DNA from: JAJCYX01 sp965243825
GTDB taxonomy: Bacteria > Chloroflexota > Dehalococcoidia > Lucifugimonadales > Lucifugimonadaceae
Reading direction: 5' to 3'
Assembly (NCBI GenBank): GCA_965243825.1
Contig: CBDEVT010000001.1
Span: 2,170,001-2,234,000, forward strand
Length of the DNA stretch: 64,000 nt
Notes under the pieces: generated by a model
What the model was told of the DNA's origin: nothing
The model's input: the letters and a program-made list of their open reading frames with translations, nothing else
Databases searched by the model: none
Translations under genes and position numbers: made by a program
Part shown: one piece after another, positions 43,401 to 51,850 of the stretch
Position numbering within the stretch: the stretch's first letter is position 1
Layout: every line of letters begins with the position of its first letter

Positions 43401-44576
43401 TTAAGGGGCAGATTTGGCGAGAGATTCGCTGACTTCAGGCGAACGACTGAAGGCGTCCATTACTGCAATACTGCTTGACTTGATGACCAGGAACACGCTT
43501 TTACCCGGTTCGATGTGCAGTTCTTCAATCGCAGATGCCGTGACCTCAGCCATGATTTCGGTTCCGCAGTCGACTGTCACGAGCCTGCGTTGACTGTCGC
43601 CATCTATCGCGACGACCTTCCCCTCAATGACGTTCCGGGCGCTGATTCCGACCGGGCGTTCACTGGCCAGGATTATCTCCCTGCTGCCTATCGAGATCAC
43701 GACCTTCTCACCGAAATGCCGCTGTGCCGTAGGTGCAACGAGATCAACAGTACCGATTCGTACTCTGCCCTGTGAACCATCGGAGTGTGCTTCGATCACC
43801 TGGCCCTCCAGCAGGTTGTCCAGGGCGAGATCGGCGTCGTTGCCTTCATCGAAACCGGCCAATGGGGTTGCCAGGAGGTTCCTGACGCCTCCGAACCCAA
43901 TCACCTCACCGTGCCCGAGTATCAGTGCTTCGTCAGCTATCGCCATCACTTCCGATAGTGAATGGGACACGTAGACGATTGGCATCGAAAGCTCGCGGTG
44001 CACAACCTTTAGGTATCCGAGAACGATGCCGCGTAGCCGAACATCCAGAGCAGACATCGGTTCATCAAGTAGCAGAAGCTGCGGGGATGTTGCGAGCGTC
44101 CTCGCTAATGCCACACGCTGTTTTTCTCCTCCAGAGAGTGCGTCCGGTCGCCGTTGCAGGAGGTGAGAGATTCCAAGCAACTCTGCCAGTTCGAGAGGAT
44201 CAAGTCGTCGTTGTTCCTGAGGCGTAAGCCTGTGCCCGTAAAAGATGTTCTTCTCGACAGTCATGTGCGGGAATAGAGCCGAATCCTGGTAGACGATTCC
44301 AACTCTTCTCTGTTCAGGCTTGAGGTTAATTCCAGATTCCGAGGAATACAGATCACGACCGAACAGAGAGATACTGCCTCGAATTGGCCGGACGCTCCCC
44401 GCCACCGCGCCCAGTAGAGTCGATTTGCCAGCACCGGACGGTCCGAACACCGCTGTGATGCCCTGGCCGAATGAAGCGGCAGCGTTCAGTGCGAAGCCCG
44501 AACGTTCTACGTGGATATCGAATGACAGCACCTGTGGAGATTGTCCGGGTGACACGTTTTGCTGAATGGGACTCAC
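43401..44576 (-). CDS. modC: Molybdate ABC transporter ATP-binding protein ModC
   Basis: 391 residues. NBD in residues 1-240: Walker A GPSGAGKSTLL, the Q-loop YQDSALFPHMTV, signature LSGGEKQRVALAR, Walker B LLLDEPMSALD. The C-terminal 150 residues are two TOBE/MOP-like units (SARNVIEGKVVAIDGDS and EVTASAIEELHIEPGK) that bind molybdate and act as a feedback sensor. It overlaps modB by 4 bp and is the last of the operon. Confidence 0.9.
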   Translation of the reverse strand: MSPIQQNVSPGQSPQVLSFDIHVERSGFALNAAASFGQGITAVFGPSGAGKSTLLGAVAGSVRPIRGSISLFGRDLYSSESGINLKPEQRRVGIVYQDSALFPHMTVEKNIFYGHRLTPQEQRRLDPLELAELLGISHLLQRRPDALSGGEKQRVALARTLATSPQLLLLDEPMSALDVRLRGIVLGYLKVVHRELSMPIVYVSHSLSEVMAIADEALILGHGEVIGFGGVRNLLATPLAGFDEGNDADLALDNLLEGQVIEAHSDGSQGRVRIGTVDLVAPTAQRHFGEKVVISIGSREIILASERPVGISARNVIEGKVVAIDGDSQRRLVTVDCGTEIMAEVTASAIEELHIEPGKSVFLVIKSSSIAVMDAFSRSPEVSESLAKSAP

Positions 44577-45259
44577 CGCGGCACACTCCCCTCGCGGCTA
44601 TCCGAGCGACGCAGCAGGTAGTTGTGTGTGCCAAGGGCGATGATCGCGATCACGACTGAGACGATGGCCAGTCTCCAGACCGCAGCGTCATCGCCGGTTG
44701 AAATCCGAGTGAAGATTGCAGACGGTACCGTCTGGGTTCGACCGGGAATGTTGCCGGCAATCACGATCGTCGCACCGAACTCAGAGAATGCCCTGACGAA
44801 TCCCAGCAGCACTCCGGCGAAGATGCCCCGATAGGCGAGGGGCAGCGTGATGGTGAAGAAGACTCGGAGCGGACCGGCTCCCAACCCGCGGGCTGCCACC
44901 TCTAATCGGCTGTCGACACCGGCGATCGCCGAGGTGAAGGCTCGCACGCTGAGAGGAAATGCCACTACTGCGGCGGCGATTGCAGCAGCGACCCAGGTGA
45001 ACACGATATCTACTCCGAACAGCGAATTCACAACACGCCCAGGCCAGCTGTTACTACCGGTCGCCCACAAAAGAACAAATCCGACGAGTACAGGTGGCAG
45101 CGCCAGAGGAAGCGTCGTTATCGCTTCGAGAAGGAATTTGCCACGAAACTCACGCCGGGCGAGCAGCCAGCCCGTGGCAATTCCGGCAGGTATGACTATC
45201 GCCATCGCCAGTCCGGCGATCTGCAGCGAAAGCACCACTATTGAGACATCTGAGCTCAT
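44573..45259 (-). CDS. modB: Molybdate ABC transporter permease ModB
   Basis: 228 residues with about five membrane helices. The EAA loop region appears as AARGLGAGPLRVFFTITLPLAYRGIFAG, which contacts ModC. It works as a homodimer. The typical ModB ending AFSEFGATIVIAGNIPGRTQTVP is clear and separates it from tungstate or sulfate permeases. 67 bp downstream of modA. Confidence 0.94.
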   Translation of the reverse strand: MSSDVSIVVLSLQIAGLAMAIVIPAGIATGWLLARREFRGKFLLEAITTLPLALPPVLVGFVLLWATGSNSWPGRVVNSLFGVDIVFTWVAAAIAAAVVAFPLSVRAFTSAIAGVDSRLEVAARGLGAGPLRVFFTITLPLAYRGIFAGVLLGFVRAFSEFGATIVIAGNIPGRTQTVPSAIFTRISTGDDAAVWRLAIVSVVIAIIALGTHNYLLRRSDSREGSVPR

Positions 45260-45326
45260 TGACGGCCAAGTCTACCGGTCATCCACAAATACGAATCATG
45301 TGATTGCGAGTCGGACTGATCGCCTA

Positions 45327-46088
45327 TCAAGCGGCTCTGAAACCATGGCTTGCGAAAATGCGCTGACCTTCGGCGCTCAACAGAAAATCGATAAAACTCT
45401 GTGCAGAACTGGTCTTGTTCGAACTCGACACGACTGCTGCCGGATAGATCACCGACTGATGCAGTGCGCGATCGATTTCCAGTACGACGTCAAGGCTCGT
45501 TTCGGTCAATGCATCGGTCGAATAGACGATCGCGAACTCGACACTGCCAGAACTGACAGCTGCCAGTGCAGCCCTGACATCAAGAGTCGGGACGACTTCG
45601 CTTTCAACCTGCACCCAGGCGTTTGCCGAGATCAATGCCTCCCTGGCGTATTGACCGGCCGGGGCGAACGATGGATCGGCGATCGCGATTCGACTGCCAG
45701 TCGTCGCCAGTTCACTGAGTGAGTCCAGGGGAGCATTGCCCTGACTCACAACAACAAGTGAATTTCGAGCAATGATTGCGACATCGGATGTTGCTACTGC
45801 TTCGGTATCAGTTAACCGGCTGATGGGACCCTGACCGGCCATGATCACCGCGTCAGCGGGTGCTTCCAGTCTTGCGATCTGGTTGGCAAGAGAGGTAGAT
45901 CCTCCAAAGTTGAAATCAACCTCTTCGCCAGTCTGTCTCTCGTATTCTTCGCTGGCTTCGGTAAGTACGTCGGCAAGCGAAGCGGCCGCGAAAATGAGAG
46001 GTGTTTGATCATCGGAACGCGCGCATCCGATGATGCTCAGTACCGAGGTGAGGGTGGCTACAAGGTACAGCCAGAAATGCCTGCGCAC
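45327..46088 (-). CDS. modA: Molybdate-binding periplasmic/lipoprotein ModA
   Basis: 253 residues. N-terminal signal with a lipobox-like IIGCARS, so in this organism ModA is probably lipid-anchored. The ModA start LIFAAASLADVLTEASEEYERQTG and FNFGGSTSLANQI are family hallmarks and give the oxyanion-binding serines. SLSELATTGSRIAIADPSFAPAGQYAREAL and EFAIVYSTDAL are further ones. It brings molybdate to ModBC; Mo is needed for molybdopterin enzymes. First gene of modABC. Confidence 0.94.
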   Translation of the reverse strand: MRRHFWLYLVATLTSVLSIIGCARSDDQTPLIFAAASLADVLTEASEEYERQTGEEVDFNFGGSTSLANQIARLEAPADAVIMAGQGPISRLTDTEAVATSDVAIIARNSLVVVSQGNAPLDSLSELATTGSRIAIADPSFAPAGQYAREALISANAWVQVESEVVPTLDVRAALAAVSSGSVEFAIVYSTDALTETSLDVVLEIDRALHQSVIYPAAVVSSSNKTSSAQSFIDFLLSAEGQRIFASHGFRAA

Positions 46089-46216
46089 TGGTAAGTTCCG
46101 TGAACCGGGTAATAGCAGATGTCTAAACTGCTGTGTTCTGATAAAATTCTAAGTTAGTTAAGGGCGGTTTCTGCTCTTACAACCTGTGAGGAGCGGGCTC
46201 ACCCCGCAGAACGATA

Positions 46217-47062
46217 GTGAGGCCGAGTTTGGCTGAGAGCAGCAATACTACAGAAGAGTTTTCCTTCAGTGCGTTCTCTAACCTGCCGTTCTACAAGCAG
46301 GTAAATGCGAGGCTTCTTGACCTCGCAGAGGTCGGAAGACAACGACGGATCATCGACCTGGGCTGTGGCACAGGTGGCGTCACCAAACTGATCCTCGAAC
46401 GTCTTCAATCTGCCAAAGAGACGGTGATTTTCGCTGTCGACCATTCCGCGTCAGCGTTGCGGGATGCTGTCACTGAGCTGGGTGGCCGCAAGGATGCAGT
46501 TATTCGGTTTGTGCAATCACCGGTGCAGAACCTGAAGACTGCGATCAATGGTGATGTTGATGCAGTTGTCTACTGCAACTCAATTCACTACGTGCCAGAC
46601 AAGAAGACGTTGCTGTCGCAGATCCGAGAGAAGCTCTCTCCCAACGGGATCCTGGCGATCAACACGTCATTCTTCGATGGTTCGCACCCGCCTGAGAGTG
46701 AAGAGTTCTACCGTCGCTGGCTTATGAGATCCTTGCGAATCTTGAAGCGAGAGTATGGGATGTCGCCGGATGCGGCGAAAAAGGTTGAATCTCGTCAGCA
46801 TCTTTCGGCGGACGAGTACCAGACCCTGCTTGAGGACTCTGGCTTCACGATCGTCAAATCTGAAGTCGCTGATATCGACGTGCCCGAGTCCGGATGGTTC
46901 CATATCAGCGGGTTCCGTGACTGGATTGAGGGCGTGATGCCCGGAGTCCCACTCAACACAGGCCGTGAGGCTCTCCAAAAAGGCCTGCGACAGGTATTTG
47001 AAGAGCGTGGCCTTGAGACTGTGCCGCGCCGCTGGCTCTCAATCTCCGCCGCTCGGGCCTGA
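46217..47062 (+). CDS. Class I SAM-dependent methyltransferase
   Basis: 281 residues from a GTG; a TTG at 46229 with GTGAGG before it is an equally good start and would give MAESSNTTEEF. Motif I IIDLGCGTGGVTKLIL, strand 2 IFAVDHSASAL, motif IV VDAVVYCNSIHYV. The C-terminal 100 residues include a helical part with Lys-rich segments and VPESGWFHISGFRDWIEGVMPGVP, which may be a substrate cap. It is not linked to the divergent modABC operon. Substrate unknown. Confidence 0.82.
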   Translation: MRPSLAESSNTTEEFSFSAFSNLPFYKQVNARLLDLAEVGRQRRIIDLGCGTGGVTKLILERLQSAKETVIFAVDHSASALRDAVTELGGRKDAVIRFVQSPVQNLKTAINGDVDAVVYCNSIHYVPDKKTLLSQIREKLSPNGILAINTSFFDGSHPPESEEFYRRWLMRSLRILKREYGMSPDAAKKVESRQHLSADEYQTLLEDSGFTIVKSEVADIDVPESGWFHISGFRDWIEGVMPGVPLNTGREALQKGLRQVFEERGLETVPRRWLSISAARA

Positions 47063-47092
47063 GGACAGGCCCATTCAATAGTCGATTTGACC

Positions 47093-47122
47093 TGCGCCCG
47101 GCTAATGCAGAGGCCGGGCGCA
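47093..47122 (+). terminator. Hairpin after the methyltransferase, probable terminator
   Basis: A perfect 10-bp inverted repeat (TGCGCCCGGC) with a 10-nt loop, 31 bp past the stop. A second hairpin (GGGCCTG, 7 bp, 4-nt loop, 47055-47072) overlaps the stop codon itself. The T-tract is weak (CCCTCTTTTC starts about 12 nt later), so it could be a Rho-independent or simply a structured end. Confidence 0.55.
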
Positions 47123-47551
47123 TTCGCGTCATCCCTCTTTTCTAAACACGGTCCTGGCAAGGCGTAAGTCCAGTCTGCTGACGCTCCTCTTTGTGCATCA
47201 CCACCGAGGGGCGCCATAGGGGTCTGCCCCAATCGGCCTAATCCTATTGGCGTCGACGCGATGAGCCATTTGGCACGTGGACTCGGTGGGTATGGCGTTA
47301 GCTTTGAAACTGGCGGATTTTCCACTTAGTTGATCTCAAAATCAGCCCTCGATCAGAACTCTCCGCCCATTTTGCATGATCGACCGAAACACTAAAACGA
47401 CGCCCACAGATCGTCGAAGTTCAACCCTAATCCACACCTAACAGGTCCATGCCCACCGTTGCTGGCACCGATGCGGTGTCCGTATACGAACCTACTATGA
47501 GAACTGCCGGAATAGGGACTGGTGCCGCAAATCGCGGTCTTGATTGACGCT
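47123..47551. other. Long leader/intergenic region before the pilus-like operon
   Basis: About 430 bp with no convincing gene; a minus frame across 46795-47325 is mainly a shadow of the methyltransferase. It should hold the promoter of the pilus-like operon. I see no clear -35/-10 pair, and no strong hairpin besides those next to the methyltransferase. Confidence 0.4.
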
Positions 47552-48811
47552 ATGCAGACCACTCAACACAGGTTGACGGAACCCAGGCTGACGACACTCC
47601 AGAGGGGTGCTGTCGGTCTCACTTTGGCTGTAATCGGCATGCTCAGCGTGACAGCGTTCGTCGTACCAATGCTTGTTCGTGCTGCAAACACAAGTCAACT
47701 CCAGACCTATGGTCCACTGAAGACCGAGGCTGGCCGGTCCGCAGTCGAGCATGCCACCTGGCGAATTCGAGAAGATCCGGCGTTCATCGCTGGCTTCACC
47801 GGCAGCCCGCCATCCAATAGTTACCAGCTGACCGAAGCTGGCCTGGATGCACAGATCTCAGTATCAAGCCCGGCTTACAACGCTCCTGACCAGACGCTCG
47901 ACCTCGTGATGACAGCAAGTCCAGCGGTTATCCCGGTAAATACGTCTACGCAGGTCACGTTCACGCTTGAGGTCTTTAACAACTCGGAGACGGAGCAAGA
48001 GGTCGACCGAATCGAAATCTTCCCACAGGGCGGTGCGACGACCTCGTTCGTGTCCTCAAGCTCGGCAGGATTCGAGTCATCTGACCCTTCGTCGATCACC
48101 GGTGGTTGGCGATGGGATGTCTGGCCATTCAAGAGCATCGACCAGATGGGTGCCAGCGAAACACACCAGTGGGCGTTGAACATCCAGGGTAGCGAAGGCA
48201 ACTACTGGCTCAACGCAACGGTACGCACTGTGGGCGGTGAAACCTTCACGGTCCCGATTGAGACGACTGTGAAGGCGACTGGCTTGTCTGATCTGTCTTT
48301 AGAGACGAACGTTTCGCCAGAAGTTGTTGAGGCGGACACTTCGAACCAGTTCGATGTCCAGATCGTCCTCAATAACACCAGTGGTTCGACTGAACGCGTT
48401 ACACGCATACGCCACATTGCTCCGGGCGGCATGACGTACGTTGCCGATTCCACGGGTGGGGTGACATCTTCAGCGCCCACCGTAACCACGAACTACGGTC
48501 CAGACGGGGATATGACCCTGTTCGAGTGGGTCTTCTCTGGCTCCGGGTTCGCTCTCGAACATGCCCAGCCCCAGCAGCTGACTTTCAGCTTTGGCGGCAC
48601 GCTGACCATTGGCGAATACGGAGTCGAGAGCACGTTCCGCATAAACGACGACGGCGCCGCCTCAGACGACTACACGGCGTCCACCGGTCAAACAACCATC
48701 ATCTCATCAAGCAGGAAGTTTGATGTGTCAGTTACGCAGGATGACTTGTCGGTAGATGTGGAGGCATGGCTCGTTTCGAACGAAGCGGTCATCTCCTCGG
48801 TGAAGGAATAG
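47552..48811 (+). CDS. Pseudopilin-like protein with Ig/DUF11-like ectodomain
   Basis: 419 residues from the ATG at 47552; a GTG start 30 bp earlier is possible. The 19-residue leader ends LQRG, followed by a hydrophobic helix AVGLTLAVIGMLSVTAF: a prepilin-peptidase-like site, without Glu at position 5. The next segment (AGRSAVEHATWRIREDPAF) resembles the post-helix part of PilX-like minor pilins. From about residue 110 on there are two beta-sandwich units of DUF11/CARDB kind (TASPAVIPVNTSTQVTFTLEVFNN; SPEVVEADTSNQFDVQIVLNN). First gene of the pilus-like operon; likely at a pilus tip or on the surface. Confidence 0.7.
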   Translation: MQTTQHRLTEPRLTTLQRGAVGLTLAVIGMLSVTAFVVPMLVRAANTSQLQTYGPLKTEAGRSAVEHATWRIREDPAFIAGFTGSPPSNSYQLTEAGLDAQISVSSPAYNAPDQTLDLVMTASPAVIPVNTSTQVTFTLEVFNNSETEQEVDRIEIFPQGGATTSFVSSSSAGFESSDPSSITGGWRWDVWPFKSIDQMGASETHQWALNIQGSEGNYWLNATVRTVGGETFTVPIETTVKATGLSDLSLETNVSPEVVEADTSNQFDVQIVLNNTSGSTERVTRIRHIAPGGMTYVADSTGGVTSSAPTVTTNYGPDGDMTLFEWVFSGSGFALEHAQPQQLTFSFGGTLTIGEYGVESTFRINDDGAASDDYTASTGQTTIISSSRKFDVSVTQDDLSVDVEAWLVSNEAVISSVKE

Positions 48812-48815
48812 AAAA

Positions 48816-49457
48816 ATGACATCCAGGTTTGCACAACAGTCGGTCGAAGACTTTGGTGATTCCGCACCAAAGAGTTCACAGCGGCTCTCTGCCTCCGAGG
48901 CGTGGAGCAGTGTGAAAAAGGCCAGCCAGAACAGGTGGGTGTACCTCGGGGTTTTTGTTGCCGCTCTTGTGGCACTTGGCACCTGGAACGTCCAGATCAC
49001 ACTCACCGAGAGGACACTAAGCGATCAAGAGGCAGCCTTGGCTGGCACCACGAACGTCGCTCTTCCTGATCCAGCCGTGGTTGCACCTGATATCGAGGCT
49101 GCGCAGCAACGGCTAAACGACACTCAGGACGCATTCCTGGCAGGTTTTTCAGACCCACAGATTTCACGACTGCTGATTGACCTCGGTGCGGAGCACTCAG
49201 TCACGGTGAACTTCACTGATATCGAGCCAGAAAGCTTCATGGAGGTTGAAGGTCGGACCTTCCCTGCGAAGCTCGTCGCGATGTCCGCGGACGGCTCGAT
49301 TGATGATCTCGTCTCTTACACAACAGCGTTGGAGAACGGTGCAATCGAGGGACTTGAGATCCAGTCGACCAGGATCGCTAGCCGCACCGAAGAAGATTTC
49401 ACAGCGCAGATCAACGTGGCGGTCTACCGACAGCTCCTAGATCGGGACGAAGAGTAG
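48816..49457 (+). CDS. PilO-like inner-membrane assembly protein
   Basis: 213 residues. A cytoplasmic N-terminus of about 42 residues, one membrane helix (WVYLGVFVAALVALGTWNV), a short coiled stretch, and a compact alpha/beta domain with FLAGFSDPQISRLLIDLGAEHSVTVNFTDI and LVSYTTALENGAIEGLEIQSTRI. The arrangement and the place next to PilM/PilN-like domains fit PilO (or GspM), which pairs with PilN in the alignment subcomplex. Sequence identity to classical PilO is not obvious, so the call rests on topology and context. ATG is 4 bp after the previous stop. Confidence 0.62.
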   Translation: MTSRFAQQSVEDFGDSAPKSSQRLSASEAWSSVKKASQNRWVYLGVFVAALVALGTWNVQITLTERTLSDQEAALAGTTNVALPDPAVVAPDIEAAQQRLNDTQDAFLAGFSDPQISRLLIDLGAEHSVTVNFTDIEPESFMEVEGRTFPAKLVAMSADGSIDDLVSYTTALENGAIEGLEIQSTRIASRTEEDFTAQINVAVYRQLLDRDEE

Positions 49458-49505
49458 AAAGATGACGGCTCTGGCCGAATTTCTTAACCAGTAGAGGTTC
49501 TCCGA

Positions 49506-51293
49506 ATGATTAATCCATTCCGACTGCGATCAGACAGAAAAAGCCGCCGCCGCACTCTTCGTTCCGGCGGTCGATCAATCAAGCTTCCCAGTATGGCCTG
49601 GGTACGCCGCTACGGTGTCGCTGCTGCAAATAGTGCTGTTCGTGGCTACAAGCGAACGACCGGAGTCGTCGCTGACACGTTCAGCGTATTCGGGAGCATG
49701 TTGATCAGAACGGTGATGTCACCGTTTGAATCACTTGTTACCGTCACGCTGGACGACCATGTAGTTCGAATCGTTGTCACACGTGGTTATCGAGTGACCT
49801 GGTGGACCGAAATTGACCTGCCAGACGGTGTTGTCAAAGATGGTCTGATTGAGGACAGCGCGAAGTTCGAGGAGATCCTCGACGGGGCTATTGAACCGAT
49901 TGTCGGCGGCTTCCACGTCGGCGACAGGCGACTCGCCATCGCGGTCTCAGGTCGTAACCACACTCACAGGCGCTTCAATCTCTTTGTCCCCGCAGGTACT
50001 GAACTCGCGAAGGCGGCTCTGTCGACCCTTCGTTCTGACCTTGACGTCACATCAGACGAGATGCTGCTGGACTGGGAGGCTGAAGGCTCAACTGCGTTGG
50101 ATTCCGAGCAGCGTATGCGCATCGCCGCTGAGTTGAACGCCACGCCGGACCAGATTCCAGATGGACGTATTTACGAGGTGTATGGAGTCGGTCTGCGACG
50201 CCCGGTCATTCAACGGAACGTTGAAGACCTTTCACTGGTGAGTAAGCGTATTGCCGGTATCCAGTCCAAGACTCTTGCACTTAGTGCCGCAGCAAACGAA
50301 CTGTCCGCAATTATCGTGGACGTTGAATTCGACACATTCTCGGTGATCGTTCTTAAGAACGGCCTTCCAGAAGTGGTCAGGGAATCATCGTTTGATCCGA
50401 ATGTGCGACTCGGCCTGCTGGCCATCACGATTGAGACAGAAGTCAAGAATGCCGTCGAGTTCGCTGAATCATTTAAAGATGCGTCTGCGATCGATGCAGC
50501 CACCCCCGTATTGGTTACCGGGGCCGGTGCAGCAAACGAAGAGTTCGTGACGCTGTTGAAGAACGAGCTCTCTTTCAAGGTCGCTGATCTTCAGCACACC
50601 TTGCGAGCACCTGGTGACTTCTCATTCGAACGCTTTGCATCCAACGTGGGATTGGCCCTGGTCGCCGGGAAGCGATTCTGGCAGTTGACGCCCACCGCGA
50701 TGATCAATCAGCCACAGTTCGATCTGAGGCCACAGCAGTACAGGCCCCGCCAGATACCGGTCCGAGACCTGGCGAAGGGGATGGTAGTCGCCGCTGCTGC
50801 CGCTGGTTTGTTCGTTGGTTACAACTTCACGAACGCTCGTGCTGATGACCTGGACAAGACCAGGGCGAACATCGCCTCAATGGAGTCGTATTCAGAACAG
50901 ATCTCCATTCGTACCGATCAACTACGCAGTGCTCGAGCTGAGCTTGCTGAGATCGAAGAACTTGACGAAAGACTTCAGGCTGAAACCGCCATGCTGCGCA
51001 CTCGCAACAGAGGTTTCGCTGAGACGTTGGACGGTCTGTTCACCGATCTTCCGGAGAACGTTTCATTGGTCACCGCATCGGACTCTGGCACCGTTGTGAA
51101 AATCGAGGTCGCAGGTGACAGCCACGATGCAGTCCTCGACTACATAGAAGCCCTTGTGGCAGACGACAGTTTCCTTGATGTTCACGTAGACCGCCTCAAT
51201 CAGAGCCAGTCTGCAGATCCGTTAGAGGGGAGTCCCATTACCGTGACCGCGAATGTTCAGATCCGGCGACTTGGCATCAGCCTGGATTCCTGA
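49506..51293 (+). CDS. PilM-PilN fusion protein
   Basis: 595 residues with AGAGG before the ATG. Residues 1-70 are a basic extension. About 75-400 follow the PilM (actin-like, SHS2) pattern: SLVTVTLDDHVVRIVV, LPDGVVKDGLIED, then IIVDVEFDTFSVIVLKNGLPEVV and PVLVTGAGAANEEFVTLL. In the second strand pair the DIGxxxT phosphate loop is degenerate (DVEFDTF), so nucleotide binding is doubtful. At about residues 420-440 a membrane helix (AAAAAGLFVGYNF) begins the PilN part: coiled coil (MESYSEQISIRTDQLRSARAEL) and a small alpha/beta domain (FTDLPENVSLVTASDSGTVVKIEV). PilM and PilN normally are separate and bind each other; here they are one chain. Confidence 0.78.
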   Translation: MINPFRLRSDRKSRRRTLRSGGRSIKLPSMAWVRRYGVAAANSAVRGYKRTTGVVADTFSVFGSMLIRTVMSPFESLVTVTLDDHVVRIVVTRGYRVTWWTEIDLPDGVVKDGLIEDSAKFEEILDGAIEPIVGGFHVGDRRLAIAVSGRNHTHRRFNLFVPAGTELAKAALSTLRSDLDVTSDEMLLDWEAEGSTALDSEQRMRIAAELNATPDQIPDGRIYEVYGVGLRRPVIQRNVEDLSLVSKRIAGIQSKTLALSAAANELSAIIVDVEFDTFSVIVLKNGLPEVVRESSFDPNVRLGLLAITIETEVKNAVEFAESFKDASAIDAATPVLVTGAGAANEEFVTLLKNELSFKVADLQHTLRAPGDFSFERFASNVGLALVAGKRFWQLTPTAMINQPQFDLRPQQYRPRQIPVRDLAKGMVVAAAAAGLFVGYNFTNARADDLDKTRANIASMESYSEQISIRTDQLRSARAELAEIEELDERLQAETAMLRTRNRGFAETLDGLFTDLPENVSLVTASDSGTVVKIEVAGDSHDAVLDYIEALVADDSFLDVHVDRLNQSQSADPLEGSPITVTANVQIRRLGISLDS

Positions 51294-51457
51294 GGCCTGC
51301 GGACCCCATGAACCATTCGGTCACAGACACGGCGATCTCATCGTTCCACGCGTTGAGACACTTGCCAGCCACAGGCCTGCAACTGGGCAATACGATGGCA
51401 GTGAAGGTCGTGTCTTCTGATCAAGACAGTGACTTCTTGAGAAGCAGAAAGCTTCGT

Positions 51458-51850
51458 ATGAGCCGAGACACGAAAAAGCGGGCAGTGCGACGACCGGGCA
51501 GACAGTCCGGGATTGCAATGATGTCCGCGATGATCGCTCTGGTGATCATCAGCACGACGGTAGTGACCGGACTGGCTGGTGTTTCAACAGCGTCACGTGT
51601 GACGGGCAATACGTCTGACCGCACAACCGCAGCGGTTGTAGCTGCTTCTCAGATAGACATGATCAGAGACTCAAACTACGTCGCCACCGGCGGGCAATAC
51701 AGCCTCGTAGCTGCTCCCTCCGGAATGACGATAAGTAACGAGACGGCCGCAGTAGCCGGAGGGAATAGCAATATCCAGGCCGTGACGGTCCGGATAACCA
51801 AAGGCTCGGAAACGGTTCTGGAGACAACAATAATCAAGGCAGCCAGATGA
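51458..51850 (+). CDS. Pseudopilin (PilX/GspK-like N-terminus)
   Basis: 130 residues from the ATG at 51458. A frame extension to 51308 exists, but the shorter start gives an 18-residue basic leader (RRPGRQSG) typical of prepilins. After the Gly comes IAMMSAMIALVIISTTVVTG, a class III-like hydrophobic helix with Ser instead of Glu at position 5, as in PilX or GspK. A short post-helix segment (TTAAVVAASQIDMIRDSNYV) resembles PilV/PilX minor pilins. The remaining domain is a small beta-rich unit (YSLVAAPSGMTISNE and IQAVTVRITKGSETVLETTI). It overlaps the next gene by 4 bp. Confidence 0.72.
   Translation: MSRDTKKRAVRRPGRQSGIAMMSAMIALVIISTTVVTGLAGVSTASRVTGNTSDRTTAAVVAASQIDMIRDSNYVATGGQYSLVAAPSGMTISNETAAVAGGNSNIQAVTVRITKGSETVLETTIIKAAR

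Noticed and set aside
46193..46207. 5-bp hairpin (GCGGG) upstream of the methyltransferase; considered as part of a molybdenum-cofactor riboswitch near modA
   Set aside because: Too small, on the side of the methyltransferase, and no Moco-RNA consensus was seen.
46795..47325. 176-codon minus frame into the gap before the pilus-like operon
   Set aside because: More than half lies opposite the methyltransferase, the rest has no motif or ribosome site.
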